DNA from: a virus
Length of the DNA: 64,000 nucleotides
Direction: 5' to 3' (one strand)
Virus record (IMG/VR): IMGVR_UViG_3300045972_000140
Coordinates: 1-64,000 of that record
In this document: positions 1 to 8,165 of the stretch, one piece after another
Position numbering within the stretch: position 1 is the first letter of the stretch
Layout: each line of letters opens with the position of its first letter
Program-made: the position numbers and the translations under genes
Notes under the pieces: generated by a model
Told to the model about the DNA's origin: nothing
The model's database searches: none
What the model saw: only the letters and a program-made list of their open reading frames with translations

Positions 1-560
1 GCAGAGGCTTCATCGCGTGCTGCTGAATCGTGATTATATTTGTTCATTTTTTCTATTGCAACTTGCGATGCTTTATACGGTGGTCTTGCTGGGCCAAAAA
101 TGAGTTCACTTGCTGTTGCTATATCAAGTGTATCTCCGGACTCTTGCAATGTTTTTATTACTTTGTCATCCTCTGCAAAATAGGAAATTGTCGACGTCCT
201 TAGCGCATCTAAATTGGCCTTATCTTCGGCATCAGACACATACGGAACATATTTTTCAATGTATTCTAATGCTACTTTTTTTGATGTACCTATTCTTTCA
301 ATTAACGATGCTGTTTCTTTACTATTTTTTGCAAGAGTAGTTATTACTGCCTGCGATTCTAGTCTCCGAACCATATCGATTTGTGTGCTTGCTATATTAG
401 TAATTTCGACGCTAGGTAGGGCGTTATTTGCAATATCATCTACTGCTACGTGAATTTTTTGAATTTGAAACAATGCAAATAAGCCTATCCCTGTAGTAAA
501 CAGCGCAGTTAGGGTAAAAGCTAATAATAATTTGTACTTGAGTTTAAGATTTGTGAACAT
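1..560 (-). CDS. chemoreceptor (MCP)-like protein, N-terminal part; continues beyond the left edge
   Basis: The minus-strand frame opens with ATG at 560 and stays open to the window edge (about 186 codons), so the C-terminus is not seen. It starts MFTNLKLKYKLLLAFTLTAL: a short basic cytoplasmic stretch and one hydrophobic membrane segment (about residues 11-31), followed by a helical, charged region without cysteines or obvious catalytic motifs. That layout and wording (ALPSVEITNIASTQIDMVRR) match the four-helix-bundle sensor domain (4HB_MCP) of methyl-accepting chemotaxis proteins and related transmembrane sensors. In that family the domain lies in the periplasm and signals through HAMP and cytoplasmic coiled-coil modules. 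Those modules would lie outside the window, so it could also be a sensor lacking a signalling domain. A GATAAATA box lies 28 bases upstream of the start and GGAG precedes the ATG. Confidence 0.7.
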   Translation of the reverse strand, partial: MFTNLKLKYKLLLAFTLTALFTTGIGLFALFQIQKIHVAVDDIANNALPSVEITNIASTQIDMVRRLESQAVITTLAKNSKETASLIERIGTSKKVALEYIEKYVPYVSDAEDKANLDALRTSTISYFAEDDKVIKTLQESGDTLDIATASELIFGPARPPYKASQVAIEKMNKYNHDSAARDEAS

Positions 561-587
561 AGTGACTCCGTGTGTGGTATATCACAT

Positions 588-595
588 TATTTATC
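588..595 (-). promoter_or_regulatory. late-promoter-like box GATAAATA
   Basis: GATAAATA on the minus strand, 28 bases before the ATG of the chemoreceptor-like gene. It matches the recurring box found before many genes here and resembles the T4 late promoter TATAAATA. Confidence 0.55.
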
Positions 596-607
596 ACATA
601 TCAAGAG

Positions 608-627
608 AATGGGGCCGAAGCCCCATT
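608..627 (-). terminator. hairpin with UUCG tetraloop, likely end of the tmRNA transcript
   Basis: Perfect 8-bp stem AATGGGGC/GCCCCATT with loop TTCG as read on the minus strand. It lies between the tmRNA tag frame and the promoter of the next gene. The following bases CTCTTGAT are only weakly U-rich, so it could be a processing or stability hairpin rather than a strong terminator. Confidence 0.5.
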
Positions 628-629
628 GG

Positions 630-945
630 TTGTTTCTTTTACAAGGTAAGTCCTACCTCGTTGTGGCCCTTAGGCTACAAGTGCGAACTTTTCGTCTGCG
701 TTTACTTATTTTCTTCTTTTTACATCGTTGCTGATGTGCTGTCTACTTATGTACTTTTTGCGGAGTCGATCCTGTGTCATCCCCATTAGTAAGAACTTTA
801 GGTGTATTGAGATGTCATTAAAAAGAGGAGATCTCCGGGATACCAAACCTGATCACTTAAGATTCAAAAATTCTTACTGGTGGAGATGCCGGGCACTGCC
901 CCCGGGTGTTCCACTCATTTCTATTTGCTTCATACAGCAATAACT
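630..945 (-). ncRNA. ssrA: circularly permuted two-piece tmRNA
   Basis: Read on the minus strand, the acceptor piece comes first. A T-arm-like hairpin CCGGG-GGCAGTG-CCCGG is followed by CATCTCC-A-CCA (CCA at 880-878). After a 93-base spacer, the 5' tRNA-like end GGGGATGACACAGGATCGAC starts at 784. GGGGATG pairs with CATCTCC over seven base pairs, including a G3-U70 wobble (the alanine identity signal), with A73. The spacer ends carry AGTAAGAA and TTCTTACT, which extend the acceptor helix in the precursor and would be removed by processing. A tag frame at 705-670 reads (V)NADEKFALVA then TAA; the exact resume codon is uncertain. ACATC/GATGT upstream of the tag can form a small helix. Known tmRNA rescues stalled ribosomes and tags the product for proteolysis; this gene order is that of alpha-type permuted tmRNA genes. 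The outer boundaries are approximate. Confidence 0.85.
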
Positions 946-977
946 TCTACTGTAACACTATTTAGTGTCTATGTCAA

Positions 978-1901
978 TTATTCTTTAAAATATTCAATGG
1001 TTTTTAATAAACCGGTTTCTAAGTTAACAGTTGGTTTCCACTTTAATAGTTTCTTTGCAACAGTAATATCGGGCTGGCGTTGCTTTGGATCATCTTCCGG
1101 GAGTGGTTTATATAATATGCTGCTAGATGATCCTGTAAGTTTTATAACCTTTTCTGCCAATTCTAATATAGTAAATTCGGAAGGATTACCTATGTTAATA
1201 GGCCCTGTTATATTATCATCTGTTGCCATTAACGCCATCATGCCATCAATTAAATCATCCACATAGCAAAAGCTACGTGTTTGGTCACCTTGACCGTAAA
1301 CAGTAATATCTTGTTGGTTTAGTGCCTGAACAATAAAGTTGCTAACAACTCTACCATCACCTTCTGCCATTCGTGGACCATATGTGTTGAATATACGCAT
1401 TATCTTTACGCGCACATCGTGCATACGGTGATAATCCATAAACAATGTTTCTGCTGCGCGTTTACCTTCATCGTAGCAACTACGAATTCCTACGGGATTT
1501 ACATTACCCCAATATTCTTCAACTTGAGGATGAACAACAGGATCTCCATATACTTCTGATGTTGATGCTTGCAATATTTTAGCGCCTGTGCGTTTTGCAA
1601 GTCCTAGCATATTGTATGCACCTAGGACACTTGTTTTCATTGTCTGAATAGGATCGTGCTGATAATACTTAGGACTAGCGGGACAGGCTAAGTTATAAAT
1701 TTGATCTACTTCTATATATAGTGGAAAACAGACATCTTGCCTAATAACTTCAAAATTCTTAAAATCAAGTAGGTGATTTATATTGTCTTTACTACCAGTG
1801 AAATAGTTATCCACACACAATACGTGATGACCTTGTTTAACTAACCTATCACAGAGGTGACTACCAATGAAGCCGGCTCCGCCCGTAACTAATATTTTCA
1901 T
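978..1901 (-). CDS. NAD-dependent epimerase/dehydratase, UDP-glucuronate decarboxylase-like
   Basis: 307 residues, usual length for the extended short-chain dehydrogenase family. The start [16 protein letters not shown] carries the Rossmann TGGAGFIG motif at the very N-terminus; the open frame extends upstream but that part overlaps the preceding gene and is not family-like. The catalytic YxxxK is in SCYDEGK, followed by the typical [10 protein letters not shown] and [16 protein letters not shown] signatures. These wordings are closest to UDP-glucuronate decarboxylases (UDP-xylose synthases) and dTDP-glucose 4,6-dehydratases; the reaction on a nucleotide sugar is inferred. The gene follows the radical SAM gene after only four bases, so the two are probably co-transcribed. 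It would supply an activated sugar for the glycosyltransferase-like genes nearby. Confidence 0.85.
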   Translation of the reverse strand: MKILVTGGAGFIGSHLCDRLVKQGHHVLCVDNYFTGSKDNINHLLDFKNFEVIRQDVCFPLYIEVDQIYNLACPASPKYYQHDPIQTMKTSVLGAYNMLGLAKRTGAKILQASTSEVYGDPVVHPQVEEYWGNVNPVGIRSCYDEGKRAAETLFMDYHRMHDVRVKIMRIFNTYGPRMAEGDGRVVSNFIVQALNQQDITVYGQGDQTRSFCYVDDLIDGMMALMATDDNITGPINIGNPSEFTILELAEKVIKLTGSSSSILYKPLPEDDPKQRQPDITVAKKLLKWKPTVNLETGLLKTIEYFKE

Positions 1902-1905
1902 TATA

Positions 1906-3225
1906 TTATAAATTCTTACAGTGAATATAAAATTCACCAAGTTCAGGAAATACATCTGCAAAATTAACATTTAATATCTTACTAGTTTTTTCCATTTCAG
2001 TATAAAACTTTTTTAAAATATAAGGATCGGCCGGAGGTGCCGATAATATACCTGCCTTGATAGATTTTAGAAAATTAATATAATCTTGTTTGAATATTTT
2101 GTTGCGATATTGATTATTTTCCATGAAATTAATCGCATAATCTATGTACACAGAAAAGGATGCAGGTAAATTAAATGCAAATAGATACTTCGGTGTTGCT
2201 ACCATACTAATCGGTAATCCAATAAATTTATTATATTTGTCGATTAATGCTTTATGCCATTTTAAAAATTCAACAAATCGCGGAATGGCCAATAAATTTA
2301 TAACAGGATGTATGGTAATCATTTCGGGATGAACATTGGAGGACATTAATAGGTGTACATTTTTTTCAAAATTATCCCACTTGAGTTTTGTCCTTATAAA
2401 TTCTGCTTGCGTACCAATCGACTCCATACTTATAGAAACATATACCCGAAATATGGTGGAAAGTTTTTCAATATATTCTAAAAATTTTACAAATTGTTTT
2501 TCCGGAGTGTTTAAATTAGTAACGATAGATAGTTGTACTGTGTGTGGCGTGAAATCTTTGTATATGTCCATTAATTTATCCATGTACACATAAAATTCCG
2601 GCATAATTGTAGGCTCGCCCCCGAGTATAGAAATTGAACGTATATTATTCTTCGATGTATTGATCCATTGCCATGCACCCGATACAAATACATTATCCTG
2701 AATGTTAAGATTAACAGTCTTATATCTGCTAAGTTCTATTGATTTTTCGTTTAGTTTTCTCAACGCCCATTGTGTGCTACTATTCTCGTTACAATAGACA
2801 CACTGTAAATCGCATAAATTACTCAACACAATCTCTGCACGATCTATATATGTACTTTCTAAAATTTTACTGTTTATGTCTACAGACTTCGATATTTCTT
2901 GTAAATCTGTTGTTCCAAATTCGTGTAGTAATCGTTCACCTAGGATCTCTTGGACATTATTTCCATCTCTAAGCCGCATACTAATTGCACCAGAATCTTC
3001 TACCTTCCAGCATTCGGTACAATCTTCGTGCCTTACCCCGGTAAGAGACATCAGCCGTTTTTGTTTTTCAAATTCTGTGTTTAAGAAAAAATCTGTGTTG
3101 CCCATTTCATTAATATTAACCGATCTATCGGGGCTCTTACAACACATTTTAAATGTCGATTTTGAGGTATTTATAATAGGGTACGCCCAAAGATGCGTGC
3201 ATATTGTGCGTGATATATCGGCCAT
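1906..3225 (-). CDS. radical SAM enzyme with extra N-terminal cysteine (twitch-like) region
   Basis: 439 residues. The [4Fe-4S]-SAM motif CDLQCVYC is at residues 138-145 (C-x3-C-x2-C), followed by the GGEPT motif that contacts SAM. The region before the core carries CTHLW, CC and CTECW cysteines, an arrangement seen in phage 'twitch domain' radical SAM proteins where an auxiliary cluster is likely. The architecture resembles the plus-strand protein at 3975-5078. It lies between the spanin genes (three bases downstream of Rz1) and the sugar epimerase in one minus-strand unit. Substrate unknown. The separation from the plus-strand radical SAM block by the lysis genes is unusual. Confidence 0.85.
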   Translation of the reverse strand: MADISRTICTHLWAYPIINTSKSTFKMCCKSPDRSVNINEMGNTDFFLNTEFEKQKRLMSLTGVRHEDCTECWKVEDSGAISMRLRDGNNVQEILGERLLHEFGTTDLQEISKSVDINSKILESTYIDRAEIVLSNLCDLQCVYCNENSSTQWALRKLNEKSIELSRYKTVNLNIQDNVFVSGAWQWINTSKNNIRSISILGGEPTIMPEFYVYMDKLMDIYKDFTPHTVQLSIVTNLNTPEKQFVKFLEYIEKLSTIFRVYVSISMESIGTQAEFIRTKLKWDNFEKNVHLLMSSNVHPEMITIHPVINLLAIPRFVEFLKWHKALIDKYNKFIGLPISMVATPKYLFAFNLPASFSVYIDYAINFMENNQYRNKIFKQDYINFLKSIKAGILSAPPADPYILKKFYTEMEKTSKILNVNFADVFPELGEFYIHCKNL

Positions 3226-3228
3226 TGC

Positions 3229-3498
3229 TTATTTACAAGCGTTAAACTTTGATAATAATTCTATCTCGTAACCTAAGCTTAAATCTCTGTCGGACAACAA
3301 GCATTTTGTCTTATCAAAAATATCCGATGTGTCTGTTAATTTACCAAAACAATAATCGGGAGTAACTGGTGCAACTTCTTTGCAAGGTACCGCAACAGGT
3401 ACTTCTACTTTTTGCGTAACAACTTTTACAGTTGGTTCTGTTGTTGCACAACCCGCCAAGCACAATAATGAAACTAAAATTAATTTATTTGTTAGCAT
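3229..3498 (-). CDS. Rz1: Rz1-like outer-membrane spanin lipoprotein
   Basis: 89 residues. MLTNKLILVSLLCLAGCATT is a lipoprotein signal with lipobox LAGC, so a mature protein with a lipidated cysteine near residue 16 is expected at the outer membrane. The remainder is short and proline/valine-rich (TVKVVTQKVEVPVAVPC), as in o-spanins. Its start lies inside the end of the upstream i-spanin gene (14-base overlap), the usual nested or overlapping Rz/Rz1 layout. Function: fuses inner and outer membranes in the last step of lysis of a Gram-negative host. Confidence 0.8.
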   Translation of the reverse strand: MLTNKLILVSLLCLAGCATTEPTVKVVTQKVEVPVAVPCKEVAPVTPDYCFGKLTDTSDIFDKTKCLLSDRDLSLGYEIELLSKFNACK

Positions 3499-3889
3499 TT
3501 TTTAATACCTCATTGATAAGAGAATTTGCGGCATCGCACTTTGGTATGTTTGCTTCTGCTTGGCGCTTTAATAAATCAGCCGCTTGCTGTCTATAGGTAT
3601 TTGCCGTATCTTGAGCTTTTTTAACCTCGACTGCGTGTGCCGCAACTCGTGCATCGGCATCTAACTTTAGCTTGTCAATTGCTGTATTTTGAGCCTGTAT
3701 ATCATTTTGCAATTGTTTAAGATTGGCCTGCGATTCTGTAAGTTGCGTTGTAATTGTTGCTTTTTCGGCTACCAATGTTGCTTTTTCAGATTTTAGAATT
3801 TGTATATACCCGAAACCTCCTGCAAGAATAGCAACCAATATCAGCCCAATTACTAGATTTTTGTTGTTTAATAAGAATGATAGAAACAT
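3485..3889 (-). CDS. Rz: Rz-like inner-membrane spanin
   Basis: 134 residues: an N-terminal membrane anchor (LVIGLILVAILAGGFGYI, about residues 12-30), then a long heptad-rich coiled coil (about 32-110) and a short tail with PKCDAANSLINEVL, a pattern common in phage i-spanins. The Rz1-like lipoprotein gene overlaps its 3' end. No endolysin or holin is visible beside it. A GATAAATA box sits upstream at 3908-3915 and AAAGGAG directly precedes the start, so late expression is likely. Confidence 0.8.
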   Translation of the reverse strand: MFLSFLLNNKNLVIGLILVAILAGGFGYIQILKSEKATLVAEKATITTQLTESQANLKQLQNDIQAQNTAIDKLKLDADARVAAHAVEVKKAQDTANTYRQQAADLLKRQAEANIPKCDAANSLINEVLKNANK

Positions 3890-3907
3890 ATTGTTCTCCT
3901 TTTATCT

Positions 3908-3915
3908 TATTTATC
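3908..3915 (-). promoter_or_regulatory. late-promoter-like box GATAAATA
   Basis: Minus-strand TGATAAATAAG about 20 bases before the spanin start. Together with the plus-strand box at 3928-3935 it forms a divergent late promoter pair. Confidence 0.6.
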
Positions 3916-3927
3916 ATTAAGTAAGCA

Positions 3928-3935
3928 GATAAATA
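3928..3935 (+). promoter_or_regulatory. late-promoter-like box GATAAATA, plus strand
   Basis: CAGATAAATATG on the plus strand, 40 bases upstream of the radical SAM block. A second near match, AATAAATACAG, ends directly before the ATG at 3975. It is divergent from the spanin promoter. Confidence 0.5.
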
Positions 3936-3974
3936 TGTTATGCGAACCAATATTCATTTACAAATAAATACAGT

Positions 3975-5078
3975 ATGAACAAAGATTACAGATGCACTTT
4001 GCCATTTACGGGACTTACCCGATTACATCTTCACTTAAAAGAAGTAGTGCCTTGCTGTAAAATAAAGTCGTGGAAATATGACGATGAATTACTAACAGAA
4101 AAACACATTGCACTTCGACAAGATATTATAGACAATGTAAAAAGCCCGCTTTGCAAATCCTGTTGGGACATAGAAGACGAAGGTGGATATTCGTATAGAC
4201 AACGTAGATCAGAGCACTTTGCCACTGGATGGAATATTACAGATGCAACTGCACCTATTACAAAAATAGAGGTAAAGTTTTCAAATAAATGTCAGTTGAT
4301 GTGTATGTATTGTGGGCCGGATAATTCTACAATGTGGGAAACCGCACATACAATGAAATATCCAATTACTGCCGGATATTACACATCGCACAGCATAAAG
4401 ATAGAAGATGCCGTAGACGTTTCTAAATTAACAGAAGTACGAGTAACTGGTGGCGAACCTATGTTAGAAGAACAGTGTATTGATTTTTTACTGAAATTAC
4501 CGTATAACAAAGATAGAAAATTATCTATAATTACTAACTTATCATACGGTGATACAACAATAAATGAATTATTAAAAATCACAAAGTTGCATCCTAATAT
4601 AGATGTATTATGTAGTTTAGATGCAATAGGCGAAAACATAACTAGACGATTCCTAAATTGGAAACTTTGGGAAAGAAACTATTATTCGTTACTTGACGAT
4701 TTACAACTTCGTAGGAAAGAAAATCCTACCGCAACTGTACAAATATTAGTGACAGTTAATATACTAAATTATAAGAATTTACAGGAAATTATTAATTATC
4801 ACATAAACAATATTAAGAACGGATATCAGGGTATTCACTTTGTTCTTAACTATGTTAGTTTGGATGAAAAATTATCTATTAAGTCCAAGGAAGTTGATCG
4901 AGGATATAAAATAGTAATATCAGAAGACGATAGTGCCCTGCTATCGAAAATAGAAAGAAATATGATAGAATCGATGAATAGTCTACTAGATACTATTACT
5001 GTAGATAAAGAGTTAGAACAACAAACTGAGAATTTTTTAAAAGAATATAATGACTATACGCCCAATAAAAATACATAA
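3975..5078 (+). CDS. radical SAM enzyme, first gene of the plus-strand block
   Basis: 367 residues. The cluster motif CQLMCMYC is at residues 106-113 and GGEPM follows at about residue 157. Before the core there are CTLPF, PCCKI and LCKSCW cysteines, the same extra N-terminal cysteine layout as the minus-strand protein at 1906-3225; the two are probably distant paralogues. The last 29 bases overlap the start of the next gene, so translation is probably coupled. It belongs to a run of four radical SAM genes ending in a glycosyltransferase-like gene. A peptide or glycan modification is plausible, but no precursor peptide is visible. Confidence 0.85.
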   Translation: MNKDYRCTLPFTGLTRLHLHLKEVVPCCKIKSWKYDDELLTEKHIALRQDIIDNVKSPLCKSCWDIEDEGGYSYRQRRSEHFATGWNITDATAPITKIEVKFSNKCQLMCMYCGPDNSTMWETAHTMKYPITAGYYTSHSIKIEDAVDVSKLTEVRVTGGEPMLEEQCIDFLLKLPYNKDRKLSIITNLSYGDTTINELLKITKLHPNIDVLCSLDAIGENITRRFLNWKLWERNYYSLLDDLQLRRKENPTATVQILVTVNILNYKNLQEIINYHINNIKNGYQGIHFVLNYVSLDEKLSIKSKEVDRGYKIVISEDDSALLSKIERNMIESMNSLLDTITVDKELEQQTENFLKEYNDYTPNKNT

Positions 5079-6039
5079 AACAAAAGAACAGAATTCAAGA
5101 CTGATTGAATGGAAATTAGGTAATACATGTAATTACGATTGTTCCTTTTGTGATATCAGTAATAAAGCAAGAGACCAACCTTGGTTAGATATCGACGTAT
5201 GTAAACATGTATGTACAAAATTAATGGCACAAGCAGATAGTGCTGGGAAGAAAATATTTTTTCAATTTACTGGAGGAGAGCCGACATTATATCCTAACTT
5301 CTTAGAACTTTGCAAATTCGTATCAGACAATGGACATTTTGTTAAAGTATTAACAAACGGAAGTAGGACAATGCGCTGGTGGGAAGAAATAGCAGAAGCC
5401 AACGTGCTTAATACATTATATCTAACTATACACACCGAACAAAATCCAGATATAGATCATTTAATTAAATTAATAAAACTGTTCGAAAAGAAACCTGTAT
5501 TTGTATTAGCCCAGTCTACGGCACCTGTAAATATATTCAATGAAGCATATGCTGCACATAAAAAAATTCTCGAGAGCACAGCGGTATGTGCAAGTTTAAA
5601 ACCTATCAATACTGGGCACAAACATCTTTCATTTATAGACAAATATACAGATGAACAGTTGGAAATATTAAAAGCTAATGGATTAATTAAAAGTGAAAAC
5701 TATCGAGGTACAAAAGCAGAACCAACAAATTGGCACGGCTCGGACTTGGAAGTAACATATTCGGATAATTCTACTAGTGTAATGTCTGCCCATAGAATTT
5801 TGACAACTAAACAAAATACCTATCAAGGATGGGATTGTTCTGTCGGAATGGATTATTTAACAATTATACACGACAAAGCATATCGTGGTATATGTAGGCA
5901 GGGCGGATCTATTTGGTCAATTTATGACGACAACATAGGATTCATGATGGAGCCTATTAATTGCAAAAGCGAAAGATGTACATGCCTTGCTGACCTAAGC
6001 GAAAACAAAATAGATCCAACATTTAAAAATAATGTATAA
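5050..6039 (+). CDS. radical SAM enzyme, second gene of the block
   Basis: 329 residues. The motif CNYDCSFC lies near the N-terminus (residues 27-34) and FTGGEPTLYPNF follows, as in compact radical SAM cores. C-terminal cysteines (MDYLTIIHDKAYRGICRQGG and CKSERCTC) could hold an auxiliary cluster. The start overlaps the previous gene by 29 bases and the end overlaps the next by 8. Substrate unknown. Confidence 0.85.
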   Translation: MTIRPIKIHKTKEQNSRLIEWKLGNTCNYDCSFCDISNKARDQPWLDIDVCKHVCTKLMAQADSAGKKIFFQFTGGEPTLYPNFLELCKFVSDNGHFVKVLTNGSRTMRWWEEIAEANVLNTLYLTIHTEQNPDIDHLIKLIKLFEKKPVFVLAQSTAPVNIFNEAYAAHKKILESTAVCASLKPINTGHKHLSFIDKYTDEQLEILKANGLIKSENYRGTKAEPTNWHGSDLEVTYSDNSTSVMSAHRILTTKQNTYQGWDCSVGMDYLTIIHDKAYRGICRQGGSIWSIYDDNIGFMMEPINCKSERCTCLADLSENKIDPTFKNNV

Positions 6040-7090
6040 GCTAGAGAATATAAAACAAGTACACCTAGAAATGACAGAGCGGTGTCAAGCCGCTTGCCCT
6101 ATGTGTCCTCGTATGAATTCGAAAGGAGAAGTTAATCCACGATTAACAATGAGCGAATTATCGTTTGACGATTTTGTAAAGATATTTCCTCCCGACTTTA
6201 TAAAACAATTAGATAAACTAAACATGTGTGGCAACTTCGGTGACCCTGCTGCTGCCAAAGACACATTAGAAGTATTTAGATATATTAGATTACATAATCC
6301 AACTATGGTACTTGAAATGTTTACTAACGGTGGGCTCAGGCATACCGAGTGGTGGATTGAATTGGCGCACATCCTAGGTAAAAATGGTAGGGTTATTTTT
6401 AGTGTAGATGGGTTAGAAGATACTAATCACATATACAGAAAAAATGTTAATTGGGGTATTCTAAGAAATAATATTGTGGCGTTTATAAATGCAGGTGGTA
6501 GGGCAGTTTGGGAATTTCTTATCTTTGCACACAATCAACATCAATTAGAAGAAGCAAGGGCATTAAGTAAAGAATTAGGATTTATTAGTATAGTGTTTAA
6601 AAAAAGTTCAAGATTTCACATCGACCTAAATACTGTTCGTACAGCAATAGTAAAACACAAAGGAGTTACTACCGAAATAACTGCACCTACCCAGGAATAT
6701 CAAAATATAGTTTCAACCAAGCAAACTCCTATACTTCAAAAATATGGGTCCGATAATGAGTTTTGTAATAAGACTGCTATATCATGTAAAGCAATAACCC
6801 GTAGTGGCATTTTTATCTCAGCAGAAGGATTAATGATGCCTTGTTGCTGGCTTGGCGGAGCAATGTATTGGAATGTTAAAGAAGAAAACGAGATATGGAA
6901 ACTAATAGATCAAATAGGTGGAAAAGATAAATTAGATGCAAGGAACGGACTAGCTACTGTTTTTAATTCAGGTATATTAGAACTTATACAAGATAGTTGG
7001 AATAAATCAAGTGTGGCAGACGGAAGGTTGCTTACCTGTATTAGAACATGTAGTTCAGAATTTGACCCAATAGGCTCACAATATGTATAA
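6032..7090 (+). CDS. radical SAM/SPASM-like enzyme, third gene (paralogue of the fourth)
   Basis: 352 residues. The motif CQAACPMC is at residues 18-25. The C-terminal half has a SPASM-like cysteine set: ISCKAI, then LMMPCCWLGG, then CIRTCS. The gene is closely similar to its downstream neighbour at both protein and DNA level (shared MYK-ENIKQVHLE start and shared NPRLTMSEL and GDPAAAKDTLEVF blocks), so it arose by tandem duplication. SPASM enzymes typically modify peptides or proteins; here the target is unknown. Confidence 0.85.
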   Translation: MYKLENIKQVHLEMTERCQAACPMCPRMNSKGEVNPRLTMSELSFDDFVKIFPPDFIKQLDKLNMCGNFGDPAAAKDTLEVFRYIRLHNPTMVLEMFTNGGLRHTEWWIELAHILGKNGRVIFSVDGLEDTNHIYRKNVNWGILRNNIVAFINAGGRAVWEFLIFAHNQHQLEEARALSKELGFISIVFKKSSRFHIDLNTVRTAIVKHKGVTTEITAPTQEYQNIVSTKQTPILQKYGSDNEFCNKTAISCKAITRSGIFISAEGLMMPCCWLGGAMYWNVKEENEIWKLIDQIGGKDKLDARNGLATVFNSGILELIQDSWNKSSVADGRLLTCIRTCSSEFDPIGSQYV

Positions 7091-8165
7091 AATAGAAAAT
7101 ATAAAACAAGTGCACCTAGAGATAACTGAGAAGTGCCAAGCAGGATGTGCAATGTGTGGAAGAACATGGGGAGCGGGTAACGTTAATCCAAGATTAACAA
7201 TGAGCGAATTATCATTAGAAGATTGTAAAACTATATTCCCTGTCGAATTTGTGAAACAACTGCACCATATATTTTTATGTGGTACGTTTGGTGATCCTGC
7301 TGCTGCTAAAGATACACTTGAAGTTTTTAAGTATTTTAGAGAATGCAACCCCGACTTAATACTAACAATGCATACAAATGGCGGGCTCAGGAATACAGCA
7401 TGGTGGACTGAATTGGCCCAAGTTTTGAGTAATCGTGGAAGTAAGGTAGTTTTTAGTGTAGACGGATTACAAGATACTAATCACATATATAGACAAAATG
7501 TTAATTGGGATATAGTCGAAAGTAATATGAGAACGTTTATAAGTGCAGGTGGCAATGCGGTATGGGAATATCTTATTTTTCAACATAATCAACATCAAAT
7601 TGAAGAGGCAAGGGCGCTAAGTGAAGAAATAGGATTTAAGAACATATTGTTTAAGAAAAGTGCAAGATTCTCGGGCAACTTGGATTCATTGAAATCAGAT
7701 GTGACGTTTAAAACTAGGAGAGGAGAATCGGTGATATTAGCAGAACCCGATTCTCCTCATCAAAATATTGAAAAAACAAAACAAGCATCTGTGCTAACAC
7801 AATATGGAACAAGCGAAAACTATTACAACACTACACCAATATCATGTAAAGCAATAAACGAGTCATCGATCTACATAACAGCGGAAGGATTATTTTTGCC
7901 GTGTTGTTGGCTAGCAGGACCTATGTATAATTGGTCAGACGATAATATAGATTATAAACAAAACGATGTTTGGAAACTAATAGACAAAGTAGGTGGAAAG
8001 AGTAAGCTCGATGCAAGGAAAGGACTAACTAATGTTTTTAATTCAGGTATATTGGAAATGATAGAAAAAGGATGGAGTACAGATCGCGAACACGGCAGAA
8101 TATTTCGATGTGCACAAGTATGCGGCATAGGATATTCACCATATAGTGTAGAAATAACAAAATGA
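7083..8165 (+). CDS. radical SAM/SPASM-like enzyme, fourth gene (tandem duplicate)
   Basis: 360 residues. The motif CQAGCAMC is at residues 18-25. C-terminal cysteines in ISCKAI, LFLPCCWLAG and FRCAQVCG repeat the neighbour's auxiliary-cluster pattern, so both copies appear functional. It overlaps the previous gene by 8 bases and the next by 4, as expected for a tightly coupled operon. The copies have diverged most between about residues 195 and 240, perhaps reflecting different substrates. Confidence 0.85.
   Translation: MYKIENIKQVHLEITEKCQAGCAMCGRTWGAGNVNPRLTMSELSLEDCKTIFPVEFVKQLHHIFLCGTFGDPAAAKDTLEVFKYFRECNPDLILTMHTNGGLRNTAWWTELAQVLSNRGSKVVFSVDGLQDTNHIYRQNVNWDIVESNMRTFISAGGNAVWEYLIFQHNQHQIEEARALSEEIGFKNILFKKSARFSGNLDSLKSDVTFKTRRGESVILAEPDSPHQNIEKTKQASVLTQYGTSENYYNTTPISCKAINESSIYITAEGLFLPCCWLAGPMYNWSDDNIDYKQNDVWKLIDKVGGKSKLDARKGLTNVFNSGILEMIEKGWSTDREHGRIFRCAQVCGIGYSPYSVEITK

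Noticed and set aside
728-943. Plus-strand open frame of 71 codons across the tmRNA region
   Set aside because: It lies over highly structured tmRNA sequence on the other strand, has no ribosome binding site and its peptide resembles nothing; the RNA signals explain the region.
978-1970. Longer epimerase beginning 23 codons upstream
   Set aside because: The extension overlaps the end of the preceding radical SAM gene and lacks similarity; the Rossmann motif starts right at the inner ATG.
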